Of a DNA stretch of 24,965 nt, positions 6,911 to 13,444 are shown piece after piece. The translations under genes were made by a program, and so were the position numbers. Every line of letters begins with the position of its first letter. The first letter of the stretch is position 1. The DNA comes from Treponema sp. GTDB lineage: Bacteria > Spirochaetota > Spirochaetia > Treponematales > Breznakiellaceae. The notes beneath the pieces are model-generated. The model was given only the letters and a program-made list of their open reading frames with translations. It made no database searches and was not told the origin of the DNA. The stretch covers positions 1 to 24,965 of the forward strand of contig JAISYA010000009.1 in assembly GCA_031270205.1 (NCBI GenBank). The letters run 5' to 3'.

Positions 6911-7645
6911 ATGAAAACAGCGAAAAAACAACGGGCGGGGAATGTGCAGGATTCGGTGTATACCTCTCTGCGAAAAAGCATCATCAACCTGAATCTGGCC
7001 CCCGGAACCGCCATCAGTGAAAAGGAAATATCCCTCCGGTATGAGGTGAGCCGCACGCCGGTTCGGGAGGCTTTTATCCACCTGTCCAAGGAGGGCCTGG
7101 TAAAGGTGATCCCTCAGCGGGAAACGCTCGTATCCCTCATTGATCTTGAGCGGGTTGAACAGGAGTTGTTCCTCCGGGAAAGTCTTGAAATGGCGGTACT
7201 GAAACCCTTTATCAATCAATGCCGGCCCGGCCACATTGCCGAACTGGAAAAAACACTGGAAAGCCAGTCGCTTGCCTTTGACCGGAACGAGTACATCAAC
7301 TTTGTGCATTTCGACGATACCTTCCACCGTATCTTTTTTGAGGTGGCCGGGCACGAACTGGGCTGGGAAATCCTCGAAAATATGTGCGGCCACTATCACC
7401 GGGTACGCCTGCTGACGATACGCCTCAACGGGATTGCCGAGAACATCGTGAGCCAGCATCGGGACATACTGGCGGATATAAAAGCGAAAGACCTCCGGAG
7501 GGTCCGCCTCAAACTGAGCCGGCACCTCAACAAATTACATACCGAAGAGAAGCTGCTCTGTGAAAAATTCCCCCGGTACTTTGCCTCCGGCCAGGTGAAA
7601 GACGTATTTGAGGTGGATTTCGGCGGCCTGCCCCTTTTGTCTTAG
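6911..7645 (+). CDS. GntR-family regulator, FCD (FadR-type) subfamily
   Basis: The protein has 244 residues. The winged helix-turn-helix covers about 12-75 with the classical signature ISEKEISLRYEVSRTPVREA followed by LSKEGLVKVIPQR. The C-terminal all-helical FCD effector domain has the metal/ligand residues of the family: D135 and H139 in HFDDTFH, H183 in SQHRD, and H205. Such proteins usually bind an organic acid through the metal and act as repressors. It stands directly before TRAP-2 (123 bases between stop and dctP start), whose promoter carries two copies of its likely operator, so it probably controls uptake of the TRAP-2 ligand. The ATG at 6911 is preceded only by a weak GGA seven bases upstream; a better AAGGA lies too far away. 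Confidence 0.92.
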   Translation: MKTAKKQRAGNVQDSVYTSLRKSIINLNLAPGTAISEKEISLRYEVSRTPVREAFIHLSKEGLVKVIPQRETLVSLIDLERVEQELFLRESLEMAVLKPFINQCRPGHIAELEKTLESQSLAFDRNEYINFVHFDDTFHRIFFEVAGHELGWEILENMCGHYHRVRLLTIRLNGIAENIVSQHRDILADIKAKDLRRVRLKLSRHLNKLHTEEKLLCEKFPRYFASGQVKDVFEVDFGGLPLLS

Positions 7646-7687
7646 TTGCTTCAGGCAAATCAGGACAAAAGAAGATCAAAAAAGTGA

Positions 7688-7724
7688 TTGACAGTTGCAT
7701 ACAAGCATATTAGAATACTTGCAT
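7688..7724 (+). promoter_or_regulatory. TRAP-2 promoter with two GntR operator copies
   Basis: TTGACA (7688-7693), an exact 17-base spacer and TAGAAT (7711-7716) form the best sigma-70 promoter in the window. Two copies of the motif ATACWWGYAT overlap it: ATACAAGCAT (7699-7708) in the spacer and ATACTTGCAT (7715-7724) across the end of the -10. Binding at either would block RNA polymerase, so repression by the adjacent GntR protein, relieved by its ligand, is the simplest reading. Confidence 0.65.
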
Positions 7725-7768
7725 AACTTGCCGTTAGGCAGGCCGATCATTTGATTTGGAGGAAATGT

Positions 7769-8797
7769 ATGCACATGACAAGAAAACTATTGCTGGCGGT
7801 TCTGGTTATGATCGCCGCCGCGGGCGTTTTGTTCGTGGGATGCAGGAAGCAGGACGCACAGCCGGCTGCCGAAGGCGGATCCGGCGCAAAGATCGTGGTT
7901 ACTTTTGCGGGAACCGAAGCGGCCACTACCGGGCAGAGCCGGGCTATGCAGGCTATGGCGGACAAACTGAACGCGGACGGCCGCTTTAGCGCCACGGTGC
8001 TGGTGGCCGGTTCCCTTTCGGGGGATACCGACGCCATGGTAACCCAGGCGAAGATGGGCGTCCCGCTGGTGGTTCCCTCGGACCCCGGCCGTTTGGCAAG
8101 CCAGTTCAACATACCGGACCTCAATATCCTGATGGCGCCCTATATCCTTACGGACCCTGCGGTGCTGTCCAAGCTCCCCGATACCGCGCTGTTCAGGGAA
8201 TGGGAGGCAAAACTCCAGGCCCAGGGCATCTCTTTTGTGGCCGATATGTATAACGGCTTCCGCAGCTTCTACACCACCACGCCGGTAAAGACGGTCGCCG
8301 ACCTTTCGGGCCTGCGGATCCGCGGTTTCGGCAACCCTATCGGCAACGCGCTTGCCAAGTATTTCGGCTTTGCCAACATCGGGATTACCTGGGGAGAGGT
8401 ATTCCCCGGCATCCAGCAGAGGACGCTTGACGGCTGCGAAGTGCAGGTCGCCACGGCCAACGGCGCCGCCATCTACGAAGTGGCGAAATACCTGGCCCTG
8501 ACCAAACACTATCTGCTGCAGTCGTCCTTTGTCTGTTCTACCAGGCTTATCGACAGTATGCCTGCGGACGCGCGGGCGTTTTTCCTCAAGACCATTAGGG
8601 ATACCGCCATCGAATACGGTAACATCGTTGCCCAGGAAGAAGAGCCCTTCTATGAGAACATGCGCAAAAACGGCGTAACCATTACCGAGGTAAATCTTAA
8701 GGAATGGCAGGACGCTATCGCGCCGCTCTATACCAATAACGATCTTGGATTTACCGCCGGCCTGAAAGACCGGTTGTTCAGGGAACTGGGTTTATAA
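7769..8797 (+). CDS. dctP: TRAP transporter substrate-binding lipoprotein (TRAP-2)
   Basis: A solute receptor of 342 residues, the counterpart of 3855-4853. The ATG at 7769 is chosen because GGAGG lies six bases before it; a TTG at 7751 would absorb that site. The signal sequence ends in a lipobox (LFVG-C, Cys25), so this receptor is anchored by lipid while the TRAP-1 receptor is not. Shared family features are the SGDTDAM and SDPGRLAS segments, GLRIRGFGNPIGNALAKYFG with the carboxylate-binding Arg, TWGEVFPGIQQRTLDGCEV and a helical C-terminus. It differs enough from the TRAP-1 receptor, including around the ligand pocket, that a different ligand is likely. It leads the operon dctP-Q-M and is followed by a strong hairpin. 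Confidence 0.92.
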   Translation: MHMTRKLLLAVLVMIAAAGVLFVGCRKQDAQPAAEGGSGAKIVVTFAGTEAATTGQSRAMQAMADKLNADGRFSATVLVAGSLSGDTDAMVTQAKMGVPLVVPSDPGRLASQFNIPDLNILMAPYILTDPAVLSKLPDTALFREWEAKLQAQGISFVADMYNGFRSFYTTTPVKTVADLSGLRIRGFGNPIGNALAKYFGFANIGITWGEVFPGIQQRTLDGCEVQVATANGAAIYEVAKYLALTKHYLLQSSFVCSTRLIDSMPADARAFFLKTIRDTAIEYGNIVAQEEEPFYENMRKNGVTITEVNLKEWQDAIAPLYTNNDLGFTAGLKDRLFRELGL

Positions 8798-8848
8798 GCC
8801 AAACAAACGCCGCCAGGGACATGCTGGAAAACAGAAGTCATCGTTGAA

Positions 8849-8866
8849 GGCCCCGCTTGCGGGGCC
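8849..8866 (+). other. Strong stem-loop between dctP and dctQ (TRAP-2)
   Basis: GGCCCCGC (8849-8856) pairs perfectly with GCGGGGCC (8859-8866) around two T bases, so the real loop is slightly larger. It lies 51 bases after the dctP stop in a 204-base gap. No T-run follows, so mRNA end protection or processing is more likely than termination. TRAP-1 has a different hairpin in the same place. Confidence 0.5.
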
Positions 8867-9001
8867 GCTTGTCCCGAAGGTCCGGCGAAGAGGCCCGGAT
8901 TACTCCCGCACCGTGCGCGAGGCGCGTGAAACGCGGGGCCGAAGGTGACAGGTTCTTTTTCAGTGTGTGTGGCGGGTTAACTTTCATGTGGAGGACTATA
9001 G

Positions 9002-9484
9002 ATGGGCGTGCTGCGTCGGACGTATAGGTTTCTCTGTAAGGCCGAGACCGTTATTTGCTGCATAGGGTTTATGTTCCTGATAGCGTTTGTGTTTCTTTCG
9101 GCCATTCTGCGTTTTTTCCGGGTTTCCCTGTCCTGGAACATTGATTTGGCCATGCTCCTCCTGGCGTGGACCGCCTTTCTGGGCGCCGACATCGCCTGGC
9201 GTAGCGGACAGTTCACCGGCGTAGACCTGGTAACCCGTAATCTGCCCCCCGTCTTGCAGAAGATCATTCAGATTATTGTGTATCTTATCATCACCGCGGC
9301 TCTGCTCGTCATCTTTGTATATGGGATGCGGCTCGTATGGATCGAGCGGGTCAGAACCTACCAATCCATGCCCATACCTTACTCTTTGGTAACGCTGAGT
9401 CTGGCTATGGCCGCGGCTTCGATGGTGTGTTCCACAGTGATCAAAATCCGCCGTTGTATTATGGATTTCGGTAAAAAGGAGTAG
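9002..9484 (+). CDS. dctQ: TRAP transporter small membrane subunit (TRAP-2)
   Basis: The protein has 160 residues with four membrane segments (about 18-36, 47-64, 86-108 and 125-143). The DctQ signature is present: NIDLAMLLLAWTAFLGADIA, then QFTGVDLVTRNLPP. The ATG at 9002 has GGAGG seven bases ahead. dctM starts four bases after its stop codon. Overall layout and many residues match the TRAP-1 DctQ, consistent with duplication of a whole operon followed by divergence of this subunit. It would pair with the 9489-10784 product in the inner membrane. Confidence 0.9.
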   Translation: MGVLRRTYRFLCKAETVICCIGFMFLIAFVFLSAILRFFRVSLSWNIDLAMLLLAWTAFLGADIAWRSGQFTGVDLVTRNLPPVLQKIIQIIVYLIITAALLVIFVYGMRLVWIERVRTYQSMPIPYSLVTLSLAMAAASMVCSTVIKIRRCIMDFGKKE

Positions 9485-9488
9485 GCCC

Positions 9489-10784
9489 ATGTCATTACTG
9501 CTGTTGTGCTTTGTTGCTTTCCTGGTACTGGGAATGCCCATAGCCTTTGTCATCGGGCTGGCGGGTTTCGCCTACTTTTTGTCCCAAAGCATGCTGCCCT
9601 TCGAGGCCGCCGTGCAGATGATTGTGCTGCAGAGCCAATCCTTCGCGTTCCTCGCAGTCCCCTTCTTCATCTTTGCCGGTAATTTAATGAACGTGTCGGG
9701 AATTACGAGCCGGCTCCTCAGCCTGGCGCGCCTTCTCACCCGCCGCATGTACGGGGGCACCGCCCAGATCAGTGTGGTGATGAGTACCCTCATGGGGGGC
9801 GTGTCAGGCTCCGCCACCGCGGACGCCGCCATGGAAACGCGGATACTGGGCCCTGAGATGATGCGTATCGGTTACAGCAAGGGGTATATCTGCGCGGTGA
9901 ATTGCATAACCGCCCTCATTACGGCGACCATCCCGCCCAGCCTGGGCTTAATCATCTTCGGTTTTGTCGGGGAAGTTTCAATTGGCCGGCTCTTTGCCGC
10001 GGGGATCATCCCCGGTATCCTGATGATGTTTTTCCTGATGGCGACAACTTCCATCACCTCCCGCATACAGCGCTACGATCCCCCAAAGAGGGATCTTCCC
10101 CCTTTGAGCCTGCGGGAACTCTTTGAAAACCTGAAAGAATCTATCTGGGCGCTGCTCTTCCCGATCATCCTCATTATCGGTATCCGCTTTGGCGTGTTTA
10201 CCCCTTCAGAATCAGGGGCTTTTGCGGTGGTCTATGCCCTCATTGTGGGCAAATTCGTTTACAAGGAACTTACCTGGGAGAATTTCAAGAGCGCGCTTAT
10301 CACCACCGTCAAGGATAACGGCGCGATCATGCTGATCATCGCAATGTCCGGTCCTTTTAGTTACGCCATTACCTGGGTTCAGCTTCCGTCGATAATGAGC
10401 CGCTTTATCTTCGGCATCACCGAAAATCCCCAGCTCCTCGCCCTGATCATGCTGGGCTTCCTCTTTATCTCCGGGATGTTTGTGGACAGCAATGTCAACT
10501 TCCTGCTGCTCACGCCGATCTTCCTCCCCATGATTACCAGGGCCGGGATGGACCCGGTGCATTTCGGGGTGCTGATGGCCACCATTGTTACCCTGGGGGT
10601 GATGACCCCGCCCATTGGTTCAGCCCTCTACACGGTCTGCGGGATCATAAACTGTCCGCCTGAGGAATACACCAAGGCGAGCCTCCCCTTCCTGGGGGCG
10701 GTGGTGCTGGAACTGGCGATCCTTGTCTTCCTCCCCGATCTGGTGCTGTGGATACCGAACATGGTATTCGGGGTTCCGCACTAA
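9489..10784 (+). CDS. dctM: TRAP transporter large permease subunit (TRAP-2)
   Basis: A 431-residue polytopic membrane protein, exactly as long as its TRAP-1 counterpart. It shares long identical stretches such as LAVPFFIFAGNLMNVSGIT, GGVSGSATADAAMETRIL and ALYTVCGIINCPPEEYTK. The differences cluster in the first 50 residues and in a few membrane helices. It is the sodium-coupled transport subunit. AGGAG lies seven bases before the ATG. It ends the operon; the next gene starts 187 bases later behind its own likely promoter. The near-identity to TRAP-1 DctM alongside divergent receptors suggests that receptor choice and regulation, rather than the membrane channel, were changed after duplication. 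Confidence 0.95.
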   Translation: MSLLLLCFVAFLVLGMPIAFVIGLAGFAYFLSQSMLPFEAAVQMIVLQSQSFAFLAVPFFIFAGNLMNVSGITSRLLSLARLLTRRMYGGTAQISVVMSTLMGGVSGSATADAAMETRILGPEMMRIGYSKGYICAVNCITALITATIPPSLGLIIFGFVGEVSIGRLFAAGIIPGILMMFFLMATTSITSRIQRYDPPKRDLPPLSLRELFENLKESIWALLFPIILIIGIRFGVFTPSESGAFAVVYALIVGKFVYKELTWENFKSALITTVKDNGAIMLIIAMSGPFSYAITWVQLPSIMSRFIFGITENPQLLALIMLGFLFISGMFVDSNVNFLLLTPIFLPMITRAGMDPVHFGVLMATIVTLGVMTPPIGSALYTVCGIINCPPEEYTKASLPFLGAVVLELAILVFLPDLVLWIPNMVFGVPH

Positions 10785-10856
10785 TACACATACAGCGTCA
10801 TCCGCGCGCCGGCCGCTGCGACAGGATAGTGTGTAGTTTTCTTCATAAAAATCCGC

Positions 10857-10862
10857 TATACT
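10857..10862 (+). promoter_or_regulatory. Possible -10 element of the tRNA-modification operon
   Basis: TATACT lies about 110 bases before the first gene; the -35 position is poor (TAGTTT at a 17-base spacing). The predicted leader would carry the degenerate repeat at 10867-10928, including the hairpin CCCGGC-TAT-GCCGGG (10884-10898). Confidence 0.35.
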
Positions 10863-10866
10863 GGGG

Positions 10867-10928
10867 CTGTCCCAAAACCGCGCCCCGGCTATGCCGGGAA
10901 CGGCAGCGCGCAGTCAATTAGCAGCCTG
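10867..10928. repeat. Degenerate copy of the CTGTTCCAAAAC palindromic repeat
   Basis: It starts CTGTCCCAAAACCGCG (10867-10882) and later has GTCAATTAG (10913-10921), both matching the repeat at 17923-17971 and the complement of 24813-24864. The centre is replaced by the hairpin CCCGGC-TAT-GCCGGG (10884-10898) and the right arm is eroded. Confidence 0.45.
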
Positions 10929-10971
10929 TTGCGCTGGGACCGGATATACCGACAGGGATTATGGGGTAGTT

Positions 10972-11211
10972 ATGTTCGAGTATAAAACCAGCGGAACCTG
11001 TTCAACGAAAATACGGTTCGATTTACGGGACGGCCGCGTCCGTTCCCTTTCTTTTGAAAACGGCTGCGACGGCAATCTGAAGGCCCTTGGTATTTTGACG
11101 GAGGGGATGGACGCTGACGAGATTGTCAAAAAATTCAGGGGGCTGAGATGTGGACGAAGAAAAACTTCCTGCGCGGATCAACTTGCCAAAGCTATTGAAC
11201 AATTCAAATGA
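10972..11211 (+). CDS. TSCPD domain-containing small protein
   Basis: A 79-residue protein that is almost entirely one TSCPD domain: TSGTCSTKIRF at 7-17, FENGCDGNLKALG at 29-41, and CGRRKTSCADQLAKAI near the C-terminus, which gives the domain its name. Stand-alone members (TIGR03905-like) are conserved hypothetical proteins; the same domain occurs at the C-terminus of some class II ribonucleotide reductases, where a metal-binding role by the Cys residues is suspected. The start at 10972 follows GGGG five to eight bases upstream; an earlier in-frame ATG at 10891 falls inside a repeat hairpin. Its stop overlaps the queH start (ATGA), so the two are translationally coupled. A link to tRNA modification is inferred from that coupling only. 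Confidence 0.85.
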   Translation: MFEYKTSGTCSTKIRFDLRDGRVRSLSFENGCDGNLKALGILTEGMDADEIVKKFRGLRCGRRKTSCADQLAKAIEQFK

Positions 11212-11783
11212 GACTGCTTTTCCACTGTTGCTGCGCCCCCTGCGCAACGGCATGCCTTGAAGTTCTTGCATCCGGGGGAATCGTCCCGAGGCTTTTCTGG
11301 TACAATCCCAACATCCACCCCTTTACCGAGTACAAAAGCCGCCGTGACACGCTGTTTCAGTACGCGGCGTCGCAAAACCTGGAAACGGAAACGCCCGGTG
11401 AAAACGGCGGATACGGGCTGCGTGTTTTTCTGCGCGGCCCCGGCGGGGCAATAGCAAAGCCCGCCCGCTGCGAATTTTGCTACCGGCTGCGCCTGGAAAA
11501 AACCGCCGCCCATGCCGCGCAAAACGGCTTCGACAGCTTTAGTACCAGCCTCCTTGTCAGTCCCTATCAGGACCACGAGGCTATCCGCCGTATCGCCGGC
11601 GAAGCGGCCGCCCGGCACGGCGTTGCTTTTCTGTACCGGGATTTCAGGCCCCGCTTCAGGGAAGGCCAGGCGCGCTCGCGTTCTCTGGGGCTTTACATGC
11701 AAAAGTACTGCGGCTGTATTTTCAGTGAAGAAGAGCGTTATGCGAAACAGTCTGAAAAACAGGAGCCGTCCCTGTGGCTGTAA
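11208..11783 (+). CDS. queH: Epoxyqueuosine reductase QueH
   Basis: QueH performs the last step of queuosine synthesis, reducing epoxyqueuosine to queuosine in the wobble position of tRNAs with GUN anticodons. It is the non-orthologous replacement of the cobalamin enzyme QueG. The 191-residue protein has the full family pattern: HCCCAPC at 6-12, WYNPNIHPFTEYKSRR at 31-46, CEFC at 88-91, FSTSLLVSPYQDH at 111-123 and the ending GLYMQKYCGC at 161-170. The Cys pairs are iron-sulfur and metal ligands in the characterised enzyme. It overlaps the TSCPD gene by four bases and tcdA by ten, within a four-gene operon of RNA-modification enzymes. No other queuosine gene is in the window. Confidence 0.95.
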   Translation: MRLLFHCCCAPCATACLEVLASGGIVPRLFWYNPNIHPFTEYKSRRDTLFQYAASQNLETETPGENGGYGLRVFLRGPGGAIAKPARCEFCYRLRLEKTAAHAAQNGFDSFSTSLLVSPYQDHEAIRRIAGEAAARHGVAFLYRDFRPRFREGQARSRSLGLYMQKYCGCIFSEEERYAKQSEKQEPSLWL

Positions 11784-12583
11784 ATCCCCTGTTTCAGCGG
11801 CTCGCGCTGATCACCGGAGAGGAAGCGCTGGAAAAACTGGCGCAGACAAGGGCGCTGGTGTTCGGTCTGGGCGGCGTGGGAAGCTGGTGCGCCGAGGCCC
11901 TGGTCCGCTCCGGAGTCGGGAGAATCGGCATTGTGGATTCGGACACGGTCTGCGTTACCAACATAAACCGCCAGGCGCAGGCCACAAGCCGCACGGTAGG
12001 GCTTTTCAAAGCCGAGGTTCTAAAGCAGCGGCTTTTGGAAATAAACCCCCGCTGCGAAGTTACCGCCTGGAGCGCGGTTTTCAGCAGGGAAAGCGCCGGC
12101 AGGTTTGACATCTCCGGCGCGGACTATGTAATCGACGCCATCGACAGTCTGGGCAACAAACTCGATTTAATCGAAATCACCCGCGCCGAGGGGATTCCCC
12201 TTTTTTCCTCAATGGGCATGGCCCAAAAGCTCGACCCTACCCGGCTCAAAACCGCCGGCATCTGGGAAACCTCAGGCTGTCCCCTTGCGCGGCTCGTGCG
12301 CCAGGGCCTGCGGAAGCGGGGCTTTTCGGGGAACTTTACCGTGGTCTACAGCGATGAGCAGCTTCCCCGCCGTGAGGAAATCGTCCTCTCCTGCGGCTCG
12401 CGCCTCTGCCTCTGCGCCCCGGGCCGCGCCGCCTCCGGCATTTGCGGGGCCGAAGGCACAGGCGGCGGCACGGACTGGTGCGGCGGCAAGAAAGTAATCA
12501 ACGGCAGCGCCGTCACCGTTACTGCCGCCGCGGGCATGGTACTGGCAAGCCTCGTGTTACGCGACATTATGGAACGGCCATGA
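11774..12583 (+). CDS. tcdA: tRNA threonylcarbamoyladenosine dehydratase TcdA
   Basis: This E1-like enzyme uses ATP to cyclise t6A37 into ct6A in ANN-decoding tRNAs. It has 269 residues, the usual size. Motifs: GLGGVGSW at 31-38 for nucleotide binding, IVDSD at 53-57, NINRQ at 63-67, and VIDAIDSLGNK at 119-129 with the adenylation Asp and Lys. SMGMAQKLDPTRLK and the VTVTAAAGMVLA helix near the C-terminus also fit. It starts with GTG at 11774, eight bases after GGAG, inside the end of queH. One odd point is a Cys-rich stretch near residues 205-240 (CGSRLCLCAP...CGAE...WCGG) where E. coli TcdA has a less Cys-rich loop. Its stop overlaps the next start (ATGA). Confidence 0.93.
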   Translation: MAVNPLFQRLALITGEEALEKLAQTRALVFGLGGVGSWCAEALVRSGVGRIGIVDSDTVCVTNINRQAQATSRTVGLFKAEVLKQRLLEINPRCEVTAWSAVFSRESAGRFDISGADYVIDAIDSLGNKLDLIEITRAEGIPLFSSMGMAQKLDPTRLKTAGIWETSGCPLARLVRQGLRKRGFSGNFTVVYSDEQLPRREEIVLSCGSRLCLCAPGRAASGICGAEGTGGGTDWCGGKKVINGSAVTVTAAAGMVLASLVLRDIMERP

Positions 12584-13323
12584 GCGGCCGTTTCCTCCGC
12601 CGGGCCGGGCCGGGTACAATCGTACAGAAACTCTGCGTCAAAACAATACGGGAACGAAAACTCATCACCGAAGGGGACCGCGTACTCATCGCCGTATCGG
12701 GCGGTAAAGATTCCACCGTCCTCGCCTGGGCGCTCTCTTCCATCCGCCCGGCGCTTAAAATCCCCTATGAACTTGCCGCCCTCCACATCTCCACCGACTT
12801 CTGCTCCTGCTGCAAAAAATCGGCGCTTTCCGCCCGGCTCGCCGAATGGGGCATCCCCTTTACCGATCTTTTTGTGCCGGTCATCGGCAGGCTCAAGGAA
12901 GGGAAAAAAATGAACTGCTACTGGTGTTCCACCCAGCGGCGTACCGAGCTTTTGAAACACGCCATGGACAATGGCTTCAATAAAATCGCCCTTGGCCATC
13001 ACCTTGATGACATCATCGAAACCTTTTTTATGAACCTCACCGCCAGGGGGGAACTTTCCGCCATGCCGGTCATCCTGAAATACCGCAAATATCCGGTCAC
13101 GCTCATCCGCCCCCTGGCCCGCCTTGAAGAACGGCATATCATCGCCTGCGCCGGAGAGCGGGGCATCCTCAAGACGGCCTGCACCTGCCCTTATGGGATC
13201 AACTCCGCCCGCCGCGAAGTCCGCAGCCGCATCGCCGGCTTCACCGGCAATTCCGGCGCGGTAAAGAGCCGCATCTTCAAGGCGCTTGGATCGGATAAGA
13301 TTGATTTATTGACAGAAGAGTAA
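12580..13323 (+). CDS. ttcA: TtcA-family tRNA 2-thiolation protein (PP-loop ATPase)
   Basis: A PP-loop enzyme that adenylates a tRNA base and replaces its oxygen with sulfur; TtcA makes 2-thiocytidine at position 32 with help of a 4Fe-4S cluster. Seen here: SGGKDS at 40-45, the C113-x-x-C116 pair in NCYWCSTQRR, IALGHHLDDIIETFF at 136-150 and a third cluster Cys in TACTCPYG (C201/C203). The product has 247 residues, shorter than the roughly 310 of E. coli TtcA at both ends, and has an extra CSCC at 75-78. The start at 12580 overlaps the tcdA stop by four bases. Related short TtcA-like proteins may thiolate other positions, so the exact base is uncertain. It is the last gene of the operon and converges on ssnA. 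Confidence 0.85.
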   Translation: MSGRFLRRAGPGTIVQKLCVKTIRERKLITEGDRVLIAVSGGKDSTVLAWALSSIRPALKIPYELAALHISTDFCSCCKKSALSARLAEWGIPFTDLFVPVIGRLKEGKKMNCYWCSTQRRTELLKHAMDNGFNKIALGHHLDDIIETFFMNLTARGELSAMPVILKYRKYPVTLIRPLARLEERHIIACAGERGILKTACTCPYGINSARREVRSRIAGFTGNSGAVKSRIFKALGSDKIDLLTEE

Positions 13324-13358
13324 GGGAAGAAATTTAACCGCGGCAACACGAAAGCCCG

Positions 13359-13387
13359 TGAAAGGCGGAAACAGGAGAAACCTTTCA
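13359..13387. terminator. Weak hairpin between convergent ttcA-like and ssnA genes
   Basis: TGAAAGG (13359-13365) can pair with CCTTTCA (13381-13387) in the 121-base gap between two convergent operons. It lacks a T-run on either strand; listed because a terminator is expected here and nothing stronger is seen. Confidence 0.2.
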
Positions 13388-13444
13388 GCATAACCTAATG
13401 TGGACCATGGAAAAAATCTATGCACATCATCCGTGCTTAAAACA

